Below are positions 24,647-32,286 of a stretch of DNA of 43,959 bases, in pieces (position 1 is the first letter of the stretch; each line of letters starts with the position of its first letter). Source of the stretch: Tissierellia bacterium (lineage in GTDB: Bacteria > Bacillota > Clostridia > Tissierellales > Tepidimicrobiaceae). Both the position numbers and the translations under genes were made by a program. Under the pieces are notes generated by a model. It was given only the letters and a program-made list of their open reading frames with translations, did no database searches and was not told the origin of the DNA. Where the stretch lies: assembly GCA_012728595.1 (NCBI GenBank), contig JAAYEU010000083.1, forward strand, positions 1 through 43,959. The letters run 5' to 3'.

Positions 24647-26560
24647 ATGAAAAAATACTACATTACAACGCCTATATACTATCCTAGCGACAACTTGCAT
24701 ATAGGGCATACTTATACCACAGTAGCAGCAGATACTCTAAAAAAGTTTAAAATCGCTCAAGGCTATGATGCCTATCTTGTAACTGGTTCCGATGAGCACG
24801 GTCAAAAGATTCAACAAAAGGCTAAGGAACATAATATGGAACCAAAGGAATATGTAGATAAGATAGTAGCGGATATTAAAAAGCTTTGGGATATGTTAGA
24901 AATCTCCTACGATGAATTCATCAGGACTACCGATAAGGAACATGAAAAGGCAGTACAAAAGATATTCAAAACCCTCTACGACAAGGGAGATATCTATAAA
25001 TCCCATTATGAGGGTATGTATTGTACTCCTTGTGAAGCCTTTTGGTCGGAAAGCCAGTTGGTGGATGGAAAATGCCCTGACTGTGGCAGAGAAGTTCACT
25101 TAGCTAAGGAGGAAGCCTATTTTTTTAGACTATCCAAGTATAGGGATAGACTTATTAAACTCTTTGAAGAAAATCCAGACTTCTTACAGCCGGAATCTAG
25201 AAGGAACGAAATGCTAAATAACTTCCTAAATGAAGGCTTAGAGGACCTCTGTGTATCCAGAACTAGTTTCGACTGGGGTATAAAGGTGCCCTTTGATCCT
25301 AAACATGTAGTCTATGTTTGGATAGATGCTCTAACCTGCTATATTTCCGCCTTAGGCTACGGAAGCAAAGATGATGAAAACTTTAAAAAGTATTGGCCAG
25401 CAGATGTCCATCTAGTAGGAAAGGAAATAGTAAGATTCCATACCATCATATGGCCAGCCCTCTTGATGGCCTTAGATATAGAATTGCCTAAGAAGGTATT
25501 TGGCCATGGCTGGATATTATTCGAAGACGATAAGATGTCTAAATCCAAGGGTAATGTCATCTATCCCGAGCCTATAATAGAGCTTTATGGAATAGATGCC
25601 TTTAGATATTTCCTACTGAGGGAATTTTCCTTTGGGCAAGATGGCTCCTTCTCCAGGGAGAAATTCTTGCAAAGATTAAATTCAGATTTAGCCAACGATT
25701 TAGGAAACCTAATAAGTAGGACTGTAACCATGGTAGAAAAATATAATGGAGGACTTCTACCCAGCCCAGTAAAAGAAGAAGAAGTAGATAAGTCATTAAT
25801 AGAGATGGCAACTAAGGCATCCGATAAAGTGGAAAAATATATGGATGAATTGAACTTTAGCCAGGCCTTAGAGGAAATTTGGAAGGTAATTAGAAGGACC
25901 AATAAATATATAGATGAAACCACTCCATGGATATTGGCAAAGGAAGGAGAAAAGGAAAGGTTAGATACGGTATTATACAACCTAACTGAAAGCATAAGGA
26001 TAATAGCCCACTTGATAAACCCATTTATGGGAAGAACCTCAGAAGAGATATTAAATCAAATTGGATTCAAGGAGAAATTAGATTGGCAGGATACTAAAAA
26101 GTGGGGTAAAATGGAAGCAGGAACTAAATTGACCAGAGGAAAGGTACTCTTCCCAAGGCTGGATATTCAAAAGGAGCTTAAAAAGCTTAACGAAGCCAAT
26201 GAAAAATTGATAGAAGAAAGGAGCAAAAAAGTGGAAGAATATATATCCATAGATGATTTTGCAAAGATTGAATTAAGAGTAGCAGAAATAATAGAAGCTA
26301 AGGACCATCCAAAGGCCGACAAACTTTTAATATTAAAGCTTAAGGTAGGAGAAGAGGAAAGACAGGTGGTATCGGGAATAAAGGAACACTATAAAGCAGA
26401 AGACCTAGTAGGCAAGAAGGTAGTAATCGTAGCAAACTTGAAACCCATTAAGCTTAGGGGAGAAGAATCAAAGGGAATGGTATTAGCTGCAGAAAAGGAT
26501 GGTAAGTTGACCTTGGTATCCACCCTTGAGGATATAGATTCCGGTGCTAGCATATCATAA
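24647..26560 (+). CDS. metG: Methionyl-tRNA synthetase
   Basis: A 637-aa class I synthetase. The HIGH motif is in PSDNLHIGHTYTT near residue 14, the zinc knuckle CTPCEAFWSESQLVDGKCPDC near 127, and KMSKSKGN near 300. Residues about 530-637 form the C-terminal tRNA-binding (Trbp111) domain (IDDFAKIELRVAEIIEAKDHPKADKLL). Length and architecture are those of the Firmicute enzyme. GAAGGAGG lies before the ATG; control is by the T-box. Confidence 0.96.
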   Translation: MKKYYITTPIYYPSDNLHIGHTYTTVAADTLKKFKIAQGYDAYLVTGSDEHGQKIQQKAKEHNMEPKEYVDKIVADIKKLWDMLEISYDEFIRTTDKEHEKAVQKIFKTLYDKGDIYKSHYEGMYCTPCEAFWSESQLVDGKCPDCGREVHLAKEEAYFFRLSKYRDRLIKLFEENPDFLQPESRRNEMLNNFLNEGLEDLCVSRTSFDWGIKVPFDPKHVVYVWIDALTCYISALGYGSKDDENFKKYWPADVHLVGKEIVRFHTIIWPALLMALDIELPKKVFGHGWILFEDDKMSKSKGNVIYPEPIIELYGIDAFRYFLLREFSFGQDGSFSREKFLQRLNSDLANDLGNLISRTVTMVEKYNGGLLPSPVKEEEVDKSLIEMATKASDKVEKYMDELNFSQALEEIWKVIRRTNKYIDETTPWILAKEGEKERLDTVLYNLTESIRIIAHLINPFMGRTSEEILNQIGFKEKLDWQDTKKWGKMEAGTKLTRGKVLFPRLDIQKELKKLNEANEKLIEERSKKVEEYISIDDFAKIELRVAEIIEAKDHPKADKLLILKLKVGEEERQVVSGIKEHYKAEDLVGKKVVIVANLKPIKLRGEESKGMVLAAEKDGKLTLVSTLEDIDSGASIS

Positions 26561-26571
26561 GGAGTGAAAAG

Positions 26572-27339
26572 ATGTTAATAGATAGTCATGCACACTTAGA
26601 CGATAGAAGGTTTGATAGGGATAGGGATAGGCTAATTAAATCCCTAAAGGAATTTGGAGTAGAATTGGTGATAAACCCTGGGGCGGATTTAAGCTCCAGT
26701 ATAAAGGCAGTATCCTTAGCGGAAGAATACGATAATATCTATGCAGCAGTGGGGGTACATCCCGACTCGGCTAAGGAGATGGATGAATCCACCATAGGGC
26801 TACTTAAGTCCTTTACTAATAGGGAGAAAGTGATAGCCATAGGGGAAATTGGTCTAGACTATTATTACGATAATTCTCCAAGGGATGTCCAAAGAAAGAG
26901 ATTTATTGAACAACTTAACTTAGCCAAGGAAGTTAACCTTCCCGTCATAATCCACTCCAGGGAGGCCAATAAGGATACCTTCGATATACTAAAGGAAGCC
27001 CAAGATGGCAGTCTAAGAGGGGTTATGCACTGTTTTTCAGGTAGCGTAGAAATGGCCATGGAATATATAAAGCTAGGTTTCTATATATCCCTAGCAGGGC
27101 CGGTAACCTTTAAAAACGCGAGGGTCCCCAAGGAGGTAGCAAAAGCCGTTCCCTTAGATAAATTAATGATAGAAACTGATGCTCCCTATCTAACCCCAGA
27201 ACCCTACAGAGGCAAAAGAAACGAGCCTATATATGTAAGATATGTAGCTGGAACCATAGCAGAACTAAAAGGACTAACCTTCGAAGAAGTAGCCAAACAA
27301 ACAGCGGAAAATACTAAGAGGTTGTTTAACATAGTTTAA
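26572..27339 (+). CDS. tatD: TatD-family metal-dependent deoxyribonuclease
   Basis: A 255-aa TIM-barrel hydrolase. Metal ligands and motifs: DSHAHLDDRRF at the N-terminus, AIGEIGLDYYYD near 90, VIIHSREA near 126, VMHCFSGS near 153, IETDAPYLTPEPYRGKRNEP near 202. It starts 11 nt after metG and is probably cotranscribed (yabD in Bacillus). Confidence 0.93.
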   Translation: MLIDSHAHLDDRRFDRDRDRLIKSLKEFGVELVINPGADLSSSIKAVSLAEEYDNIYAAVGVHPDSAKEMDESTIGLLKSFTNREKVIAIGEIGLDYYYDNSPRDVQRKRFIEQLNLAKEVNLPVIIHSREANKDTFDILKEAQDGSLRGVMHCFSGSVEMAMEYIKLGFYISLAGPVTFKNARVPKEVAKAVPLDKLMIETDAPYLTPEPYRGKRNEPIYVRYVAGTIAELKGLTFEEVAKQTAENTKRLFNIV

Positions 27340-27340
27340 T

Positions 27341-27445
27341 CAATTGACAATTGACAATGGACAATGGACAATTTTAAACAATTGACAGTGTACAATTGAC
27401 AATGGACAATTAATTGTCAATTGTCAACTGTCCATTGTCCATTGG
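27341..27445. repeat. ACAATTG/ACAATGG heptamer array with large inverted repeat
   Basis: Heptamers CAATTGA, CAATTGA, CAATGGA, CAATGGA and variants run on one strand, then the complement (TTGTCAATTGTCAACTG, TCCATTGTCCATTG) follows from 27411, giving a long inverted repeat between tatD and rnmV. The unit is related to the heptamer arrays bounding the 22.0-22.6 kb cassette, so this may be a terminal-repeat remnant. It has no coding capacity. Confidence 0.75.
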
Positions 27446-27464
27446 GAAAAGGGGTTGTGTTCAC

Positions 27465-28010
27465 ATGATCAAAGAAATAATAGTGGTAGAGGGAAGAGAT
27501 GATATTGCTGCGGTAAAAAATGCGGTGGAGGCGGAGGTAATTGCTACTGGTGGGTTTGGGTTTGACAGGAAGTTTATAGAAAATCTCAAAAAGATTGCAG
27601 AAAAAAGGGGGATAATCGTTCTAACTGACCCAGACCATGCCGGGGAAAGGATTAGAAGGATTATAAGTGAGAATATTAAAAATTGCAAACATGCCTTCCT
27701 TCCTCAAGGGAAAGCTTTAAAAAAAGGGGACATAGGCGTAGAAAATGCCAGCAAGCAGGATATAATAGAGGCTATAAATAAGGCTAGGCCCATGATGGTA
27801 GATAGGAGAGAAGAGTTCACAAAAGAGGACCTATTAGAATTAGGCCTAATAGGAGGGAAGGATAGTAGGAAAAAAAGAGAAGTTCTAGGAAATATTTTAG
27901 GAATAGGCTATGGAAATTCCAAGCAATTTCTAAATAGGCTCAACCATTTTGGCATCACTAAGGAAGAATTTATAAAAGCTTTGGAGTTGATGGAAGAAGA
28001 TGAAGGATAA
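27465..28010 (+). CDS. rnmV: Ribonuclease M5
   Basis: A 181-aa Toprim nuclease that trims the 5S rRNA precursor. IVVEGRDDIAAV at residues 6-17 and LTDPDHAGERIRR near 65 are the Toprim Glu and DxD motifs. The track ORF begins in the repeat array (17 extra codons translated from repeat DNA); ATG 27465 behind AAAGGGG is the family-like start (MIKEIIVVEGRDD). It overlaps rsmA by 11 nt. Confidence 0.93.
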   Translation: MIKEIIVVEGRDDIAAVKNAVEAEVIATGGFGFDRKFIENLKKIAEKRGIIVLTDPDHAGERIRRIISENIKNCKHAFLPQGKALKKGDIGVENASKQDIIEAINKARPMMVDRREEFTKEDLLELGLIGGKDSRKKREVLGNILGIGYGNSKQFLNRLNHFGITKEEFIKALELMEEDEG

Positions 28011-28869
28011 AAGATTATACTCCCCTAAGTATGTGAGGGAGATTTTGGATAAGTACGGCTTTAAATTTTCTAAAAGCCTTGGACAGAACTTTCTTATAGA
28101 CGGAAATATCTTAAGAAAGATATCCCAAGGGGCAGGTATTACAAAAGAAGACTATGTATTAGAAATAGGGCCTGGCATTGGTACCCTTACGGAAGAGTTG
28201 GCCTTGAGTGCAAAAAAGGTGGTAGCTGTGGAATTAGACGACACCCTCTTACCCATACTAGATGAAACCTTAAAGGATTATCCCAATGTGGAAATAGTCC
28301 ATGGGGATATTTTGAAGGTGGACATAAAGAAATTAATAGATGAAAGATTAGGAGGAGGGCCTATTAAGGTAGTGGCCAATCTGCCCTATTATGTAACCAC
28401 CCCTATTATAGCCCGACTAATAGAGGAAGAATACAATATAGAGTCTATAACCGTAATGGTACAAAAGGAAGTAGCGCAGAGGATGGTAGCACCACCGGGA
28501 AATAAGCAGTATGGTTCCATCACAGTATTTGTGAATTTTTATACAAATCCTGAGATACTTATGACCGTACCTAAAACGGTTTTCATGCCCAGACCTAAGA
28601 TAGATTCAGCTGTAATCCGATTAAAGATAAAGAAGGACCTTCCTTTAATCGACAGAAAAGCTTTCTTTCAAGTGGTAAAATTGGCCTTCAACCAGAGGAG
28701 GAAGACCATTTTAAACTCCTTATCCAATAATCCTTGGGGCTTGGATAAGGAAGAGATAAAAAGCCTACTTAAAAAGGCTCAAATTCCCTCAGATAAGAGG
28801 GCAGAAGATTTAAAAATTGAAGATTTTATCCAGATTAGTGAAACATTACCCTCCTTAGACATATATTAA
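28000..28869 (+). CDS. rsmA: 16S rRNA dimethyladenosine transferase (KsgA)
   Basis: A 289-aa SAM-dependent enzyme that dimethylates A1518 and A1519 of 16S rRNA. FSKSLGQNFLID near residue 20, SAM motif LEIGPGIGTLTEEL near 52, catalytic NLPYYVTTPI near 128 and the C-terminal FNQRRKTILNSL are all present. The overlap with rnmV indicates coupling, as in Bacillus. Confidence 0.95.
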   Translation: MKDKRLYSPKYVREILDKYGFKFSKSLGQNFLIDGNILRKISQGAGITKEDYVLEIGPGIGTLTEELALSAKKVVAVELDDTLLPILDETLKDYPNVEIVHGDILKVDIKKLIDERLGGGPIKVVANLPYYVTTPIIARLIEEEYNIESITVMVQKEVAQRMVAPPGNKQYGSITVFVNFYTNPEILMTVPKTVFMPRPKIDSAVIRLKIKKDLPLIDRKAFFQVVKLAFNQRRKTILNSLSNNPWGLDKEEIKSLLKKAQIPSDKRAEDLKIEDFIQISETLPSLDIY

Positions 28870-28896
28870 TATAAAGATTAAAAAGGAGGGTTATTC

Positions 28897-30171
28897 ATGC
28901 CAAGGGAATATACATACTTCAGGAAATACATCATCCTAAAGAAGGATTATACGAATATAGAGAATATTAATCCAAGGGGGCATGCAAAGTTAGAAGTCAG
29001 GGGGAATAGGGCAGTTTTAAACCTCAATCTGGATAATTGCGAACAAGAAAATTACTATAGGGTATACTTATTAAGGGAGATAAATGGTAGAATAGAAGAA
29101 GAGGACCTGGGTAGAATCTTTACAGATGATAGGGGAAGGGTTAGGGCTGATATCCCTCTAAACTTAAGGGAATTGAAGTCAAAGGGCTTTCCCATAGATA
29201 AAACTAATGCTATCCTTATAAGAAGGGGTATATCTTTATTATTAGCTGGCTATATTGATAAGGATAATAAAATCATAGATAGCTTTATAGAAAATCTTAT
29301 GGAGGAAAGGCTAGGATCCTTGCCAGAAGAAGGAATTGAGATTGAGGATGTAGAAGAAGTAATAGAAGAGGCAGTTGAAAAAATAGAAGAGGATGTAAAA
29401 GAAGAAATTGTAGATGGTGTAGAAGAGGAAGCAGTGGATGAAGAAATAATTAAGGAAGAAGTTGTGGAAGCAAAGGTGGAAGAAGAAATAATAGAAGAAG
29501 AGGAAGAAGAACATAAGGAAGAGGAAATTGACGATTCTAATGAGCAAGACCAAGAAGAAATGGTAGTCCAAGAATCAACTGAACCCATTATGGATTTTGA
29601 TTCCAGTCATGTGGACAAAGGGGATATAAAAGAAGAAATAGTGGAAAAGATAGAGGAAGAAAGAATAGAAGAAGCTTCTTATATGAGCAATTATGAGGAA
29701 TTAGAATACATGAGGCGGTTACACCATAAAAAGCAGATGACCAATTATATTTTGAGCGTATTGAGGTTTTTCCCCCAGGTACAACCTTTAAAAATATACC
29801 TAAGGAATTATACTTGGTGGAGAATTGAAGACGATGGAACCCAGCCCTATAGGGGCTTTCTACCCTACTACAACTATTTGATGAGCACCGATTATAAGTA
29901 TCCCTTTCTAGAAAATGCAACTACCTGTATGGAACAAATTAGCAAATACGGCCATTATCTATTTGGCTTATATAAGGAAGATGGCGATGTAAAGCTATAC
30001 GTCTATGGAGTGCCAGGAAGATTTACATCGGAGGAACATCCCTTTAGAGGTATTACGGGTTTCAATACTTGGTATGATTGTGTAAACGGAATAGGATATT
30101 GGGTTTTATATATCGATCCAATAAAGGGGAAGGTGATATACCCTATAAATCCAATGGTACCATCCTATTAA
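28897..30171 (+). CDS. Acidic two-domain protein of unknown function, possibly spore related
   Basis: A 424-aa protein with three parts. Residues 1-130 are a globular domain (FRKYIILKKDYTNIENINPRGHAKLEVRGN, with an ADIPLNLRELKSKG stretch). Residues 145-265 are extremely Glu-rich and low in complexity. Residues 280-424 form an aromatic-rich domain (YLRNYTWWRIEDDGTQPYRGFLPYYNYL, GFNTWYDCVNGIGYWVLYIDP). No signal peptide. I do not recognise a named family. It takes the place of yabG after ksgA in Bacillus, and both folded parts resemble proteins seen only in sporulating clostridia, so a coat or forespore role is a guess. AAGGAGG precedes the ATG. Confidence 0.6.
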   Translation: MPREYTYFRKYIILKKDYTNIENINPRGHAKLEVRGNRAVLNLNLDNCEQENYYRVYLLREINGRIEEEDLGRIFTDDRGRVRADIPLNLRELKSKGFPIDKTNAILIRRGISLLLAGYIDKDNKIIDSFIENLMEERLGSLPEEGIEIEDVEEVIEEAVEKIEEDVKEEIVDGVEEEAVDEEIIKEEVVEAKVEEEIIEEEEEEHKEEEIDDSNEQDQEEMVVQESTEPIMDFDSSHVDKGDIKEEIVEKIEEERIEEASYMSNYEELEYMRRLHHKKQMTNYILSVLRFFPQVQPLKIYLRNYTWWRIEDDGTQPYRGFLPYYNYLMSTDYKYPFLENATTCMEQISKYGHYLFGLYKEDGDVKLYVYGVPGRFTSEEHPFRGITGFNTWYDCVNGIGYWVLYIDPIKGKVIYPINPMVPSY

Positions 30172-30199
30172 GGGCTACCAAGAAGGGAGGTAAAAAACA

Positions 30200-30556
30200 A
30201 TAGATCATAAGAATACATGCAGCGGATCTGGTGTAGACAGTAAGGTGTTAAAAGAAATCAAGGAAGGCCTGTATGAAGAGGAGACCTTCCATCTGCTAGC
30301 TCAGACCTTTAAGGCCTTAGCAGATCCTACTAGGCTTAAGATAATATACCTTTTAGCCAAATCGCCCTTGTGCGTCCATGACATTGCAGATTTATTGGAC
30401 ATGACTCAATCGGCTATATCTCATCACTTAAGACTTCTTAGGAATTTAAGATTGGTAAAGTTTAAGAAGGAAGGAAAATCTGTCATATATTCCTTAGATG
30501 ACGACCATGTTCTACAATTGTTCCATCAAGGATTAGACCATGTAAAGCACGATTAA
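30200..30556 (+). CDS. ArsR/SmtB-family metal-sensing repressor (CzrA/CadC-like)
   Basis: A winged-helix repressor, 118 aa if it begins at ATA (30200). The helix-turn-helix is PLCVHDIADLLDMTQSAISHHLRLLR. The C-terminal helix DDDHVLQLFHQGLDHVKH has the D-x-H...H-xx-H zinc ligands of SmtB and CzrA. The track starts at GTG 30245, which lacks a binding site; GGGAGG (30185-30190) instead stands 9 nt before an in-frame ATA, and that longer N-terminus (DHKNTCSGSG) looks like the Cys-bearing tail of CadC relatives. The CVC pair of CadC is CVH here. No metal transporter is adjacent; the target is unknown. Confidence 0.82.
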   Translation: MDHKNTCSGSGVDSKVLKEIKEGLYEEETFHLLAQTFKALADPTRLKIIYLLAKSPLCVHDIADLLDMTQSAISHHLRLLRNLRLVKFKKEGKSVIYSLDDDHVLQLFHQGLDHVKHD

Positions 30557-30613
30557 ATTTTACTTAGAATCATATAGCTTAAAGTTCATATGTAACTATT
30601 TCAGTTTTACCCC

Positions 30614-30655
30614 ATAAAAAAGATGAGGGCTATATACTTTCCCTCATCTTTTTTT
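30614..30655. terminator. Bidirectional terminator after the ArsR gene and comFB
   Basis: AAAAAAGATGAGGG pairs with CCCTCATCTTTTTT, a strong stem with A and T runs on both sides. It contains the last codons of comFB. Confidence 0.85.
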
Positions 30656-30911
30656 CGCATCTGCATCTTTCACATACCAGTTCACTTGCTTGAGTAAGAG
30701 CAGCAAGTACTGATATTCTCCTCTGTCTATCCAATAAAAAGGCCTTCTTTTCAGCATCGGTGGCATTAGACAAAAAATACACTGGCGGAAGATTATTCAG
30801 TGCAGTGGATTTTACATCCCTCTCATAATTAGGATTAGTACAATTTGAACAAATATGTCTTATATCCTGAAAAATATCATCTACTAAAATCTCCATATAA
30901 TTTTGAACCAT
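30630..30911 (-). CDS. ComFB-domain protein
   Basis: A 93-aa protein of the late-competence ComFB family: MVQNYMEILVDDIFQDI start, CSNCTNPNYERDVKSTALNNLPPVYF, and a C-terminal CERCRC, giving the usual two Cys pairs. ComFB-domain proteins have been reported as cyclic-dinucleotide receptors; which ligand applies here is unknown. Its 3' codons lie in the shared terminator. Confidence 0.85.
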   Translation of the reverse strand: MVQNYMEILVDDIFQDIRHICSNCTNPNYERDVKSTALNNLPPVYFLSNATDAEKKAFLLDRQRRISVLAALTQASELVCERCRCEKKMRESI

Positions 30912-31066
30912 ATAACCATTCCCCTAATAATAATCATCTTGTTAAGATAAAGAACTTGGTCCTAATAATTATAGTACTTTATTACCATAAAGTCAATGAC
31001 AAATGGATAAAAAATTTGATTAATATACCTATTTTAAGGGTAGCATATAATCATGAAGCTTATATC

Positions 31067-31096
31067 TTGACAAAGCATACCCTGTGGGGGTACAAT
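31067..31096 (+). promoter_or_regulatory. Glutaredoxin promoter with ATACCC-N5-GGGTA dyad
   Basis: TTGACA (31067-31072), an 18-bp spacer and TACAAT (31091-31096). The spacer holds ATACCCTGTGGGGGTAC (31077-31093), a TACCC-N5-GGGTA dyad of the kind bound by CsoR/CstR-family repressors. A close copy precedes the HesB-like selenoprotein gene at 32234. Confidence 0.72.
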
Positions 31097-31133
31097 AGGA
31101 GTAGAACATAATCATTTTGAAGGAGGAATGTAA

Positions 31134-31364
31134 ATGTCAAACGTTGTTGTCTATACAAGTTCTACTTGTCCATACTGTGTTTCAGTTAAAGAGTACTTAG
31201 AAGAAAAAGGAGTATCCTATACTGAAAAGAATATTTCTACAGATGTAGATGCAAGAAAAGAACTAATGAGAATGGGACATATGGGAGTTCCGGTAACGAT
31301 AGTTGATGGTGAAGAAGTAGTAGGATTTGACAAAGGAAGATTAGATCAATTGCTAGATAAATAA
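31134..31364 (+). CDS. Glutaredoxin-like (NrdH-type) thiol protein
   Basis: A 76-aa thioredoxin-fold protein with the active site TCPYC at residues 11-15, cis-Pro region GVPVTIVDGEEVVGFD at 50-65. Such small glutaredoxins reduce protein disulfides or persulfides; in anaerobes they may take electrons from thioredoxin reductase rather than glutathione. AAGGAGGAATG lies before the ATG. It is monocistronic, between a dyad-bearing promoter and a terminator. Confidence 0.92.
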   Translation: MSNVVVYTSSTCPYCVSVKEYLEEKGVSYTEKNISTDVDARKELMRMGHMGVPVTIVDGEEVVGFDKGRLDQLLDK

Positions 31365-31375
31365 TTAGGTAAGTC

Positions 31376-31410
31376 AAAATCTCCCCTAGTATTAGGGGAG
31401 ATTTTACTTT
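31376..31410. terminator. Terminator between the glutaredoxin and DUF1858 genes
   Basis: AAAATCTCCCCTA pairs perfectly with TAGGGGAGATTTT around a 4-nt loop, followed by T-rich sequence; it serves convergent genes. Confidence 0.88.
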
Positions 31411-31413
31411 TCA

Positions 31414-31599
31414 TTATTCATTTAAGGCTCTTAATAATTCATCCACATCTATACCATGAACCATTGCGGCTTCTTCAACGCTTTCCATTTGGCTAGCAGG
31501 ACAGCCTATGCATCCTAACCCAAAGCTTAATAGAGTCTCTACCGCTTCTGGTTTATTGCGAATAATTTCTCCAATAAGCATGTCTTTTGTGATTTCCAT
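31414..31599 (-). CDS. DUF1858 redox-disulfide protein
   Basis: A 61-aa protein with the DUF1858 pattern: MEITKDMLIGEIIRNKPEAVETLLSFGLGCIGCPAS. The CIGC pair is the proposed redox disulfide; members are often found with hybrid cluster proteins. Gene is convergent with the glutaredoxin. AAGGAGGG precedes the ATG. Confidence 0.9.
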   Translation of the reverse strand: MEITKDMLIGEIIRNKPEAVETLLSFGLGCIGCPASQMESVEEAAMVHGIDVDELLRALNE

Positions 31600-31760
31600 C
31601 TTTTACCCTCCTTAATTTAGACTCATATATATATTACCACAAAAAATATAGTATTAACAGCATAAATTAACTGGAAAAGAAACAAAATAATCTAAATATT
31701 AACTGAAGAATGTATAAAAATCTTGTAGAATGGTTAATCTTATAGCAGGAGGTGAAGGAT

Positions 31761-32168
31761 ATGGATAATGAAGATAGAAACAGGGATAGAACCCCGGAAA
31801 GGACGCACAATAGGACAGATGATATGACCAATAATTGGAGTATTGGGGAAATTCTAATAAGGATTTTGGTAACTGCGATAGTAGTGGGAATAGCAGCCTT
31901 TTTAACTCCGGGTTTTTCTGTAGACAATTTATGGAGCTTGATATTAGCCGCAGTAGTCATAGCAGTGTTAGATTACCTAATACAGAGGTTTACTGGAGTA
32001 AATGCAACGCCCTTTGGTAGAGGTATTACAGGCTTTATTGTAGCTGCACTCATACTATACGCTACCAAATTCATAGTGCCAGGATTTAACATATCCGTAT
32101 GGGGAGCCATAATAGGAGCTTTGGTAATTGGCATAATAGATGTGATAATACCAGGAGATGTCATGTAA
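31761..32168 (+). CDS. Small membrane protein, phage-holin-4/YvlD-like family
   Basis: A 135-aa protein. A charged N-terminus of 28 residues (EDRNRDRTPERTHNRTDD) precedes four membrane helices; AAFLTPGFSVDNLWSLILAAVVIAVLDYLI and TKFIVPGFNISVWGAIIGALVIGIIDVI are two repeats of the same pattern, as in YvlD/holin-4-superfamily proteins. AGGAGGTGA precedes ATG 31761, which is preferred to the GTG at 31752. Function in the cell is unknown; no lysis genes are nearby. Confidence 0.8.
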   Translation: MDNEDRNRDRTPERTHNRTDDMTNNWSIGEILIRILVTAIVVGIAAFLTPGFSVDNLWSLILAAVVIAVLDYLIQRFTGVNATPFGRGITGFIVAALILYATKFIVPGFNISVWGAIIGALVIGIIDVIIPGDVM

Positions 32169-32170
32169 AA

Positions 32171-32208
32171 AAACCCTCTAACTTTAAGTTGGAGGGTTGA
32201 AATTTTTT
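32171..32208 (+). terminator. Terminator after the holin-like gene
   Basis: AACCCTCTAACTT pairs with AAGTTGGAGGGTT (one mismatch), followed by a T6 run. Confidence 0.85.
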
Positions 32209-32233
32209 AAGAAATGATGTAAAATGATTAAAG

Positions 32234-32253
32234 ATACCCGTAAGGGGTATAAA
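32234..32253 (+). promoter_or_regulatory. ATACCC...GGGGTAT operator and -10 of the HesB-like gene
   Basis: ATACCCGTAAGGGGTAT (32234-32250) has symmetric ATACCC/GGGTAT ends and runs into TATAAA (32248-32253), a likely -10. No good -35 is visible. The dyad closely matches the one in the glutaredoxin promoter. Confidence 0.7.
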
Positions 32254-32286
32254 GGAGACAAGAAATCATAGAGGGAGGAATGGATT

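Noticed and set aside
27341-27445. CRISPR-like short repeats
   Set aside because: The units are contiguous 7-mers without spacers and have an inverted copy, so this is not a CRISPR array.
27414-27464. N-terminal extension of the rnmV ORF
   Set aside because: These codons are repeat-array DNA; the ribosome binding site and family alignment place the start at 27465.
29250-29588. Antisense Ser-rich and Phe-rich ORFs opposite the Glu-rich linker
   Set aside because: They are shadows of GAA/GAG runs read on the other strand (Ser/Phe codons), with no binding sites.
30845-31111. 88-aa plus-strand ORF between comFB and the glutaredoxin gene
   Set aside because: It overlaps the start of comFB on the other strand and runs through the glutaredoxin promoter; AT-rich filler composition.
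31761-32168. Prophage holin
   Set aside because: The protein looks like the holin-4/YvlD superfamily, but there are no phage genes nearby and such proteins are common in chromosomes.
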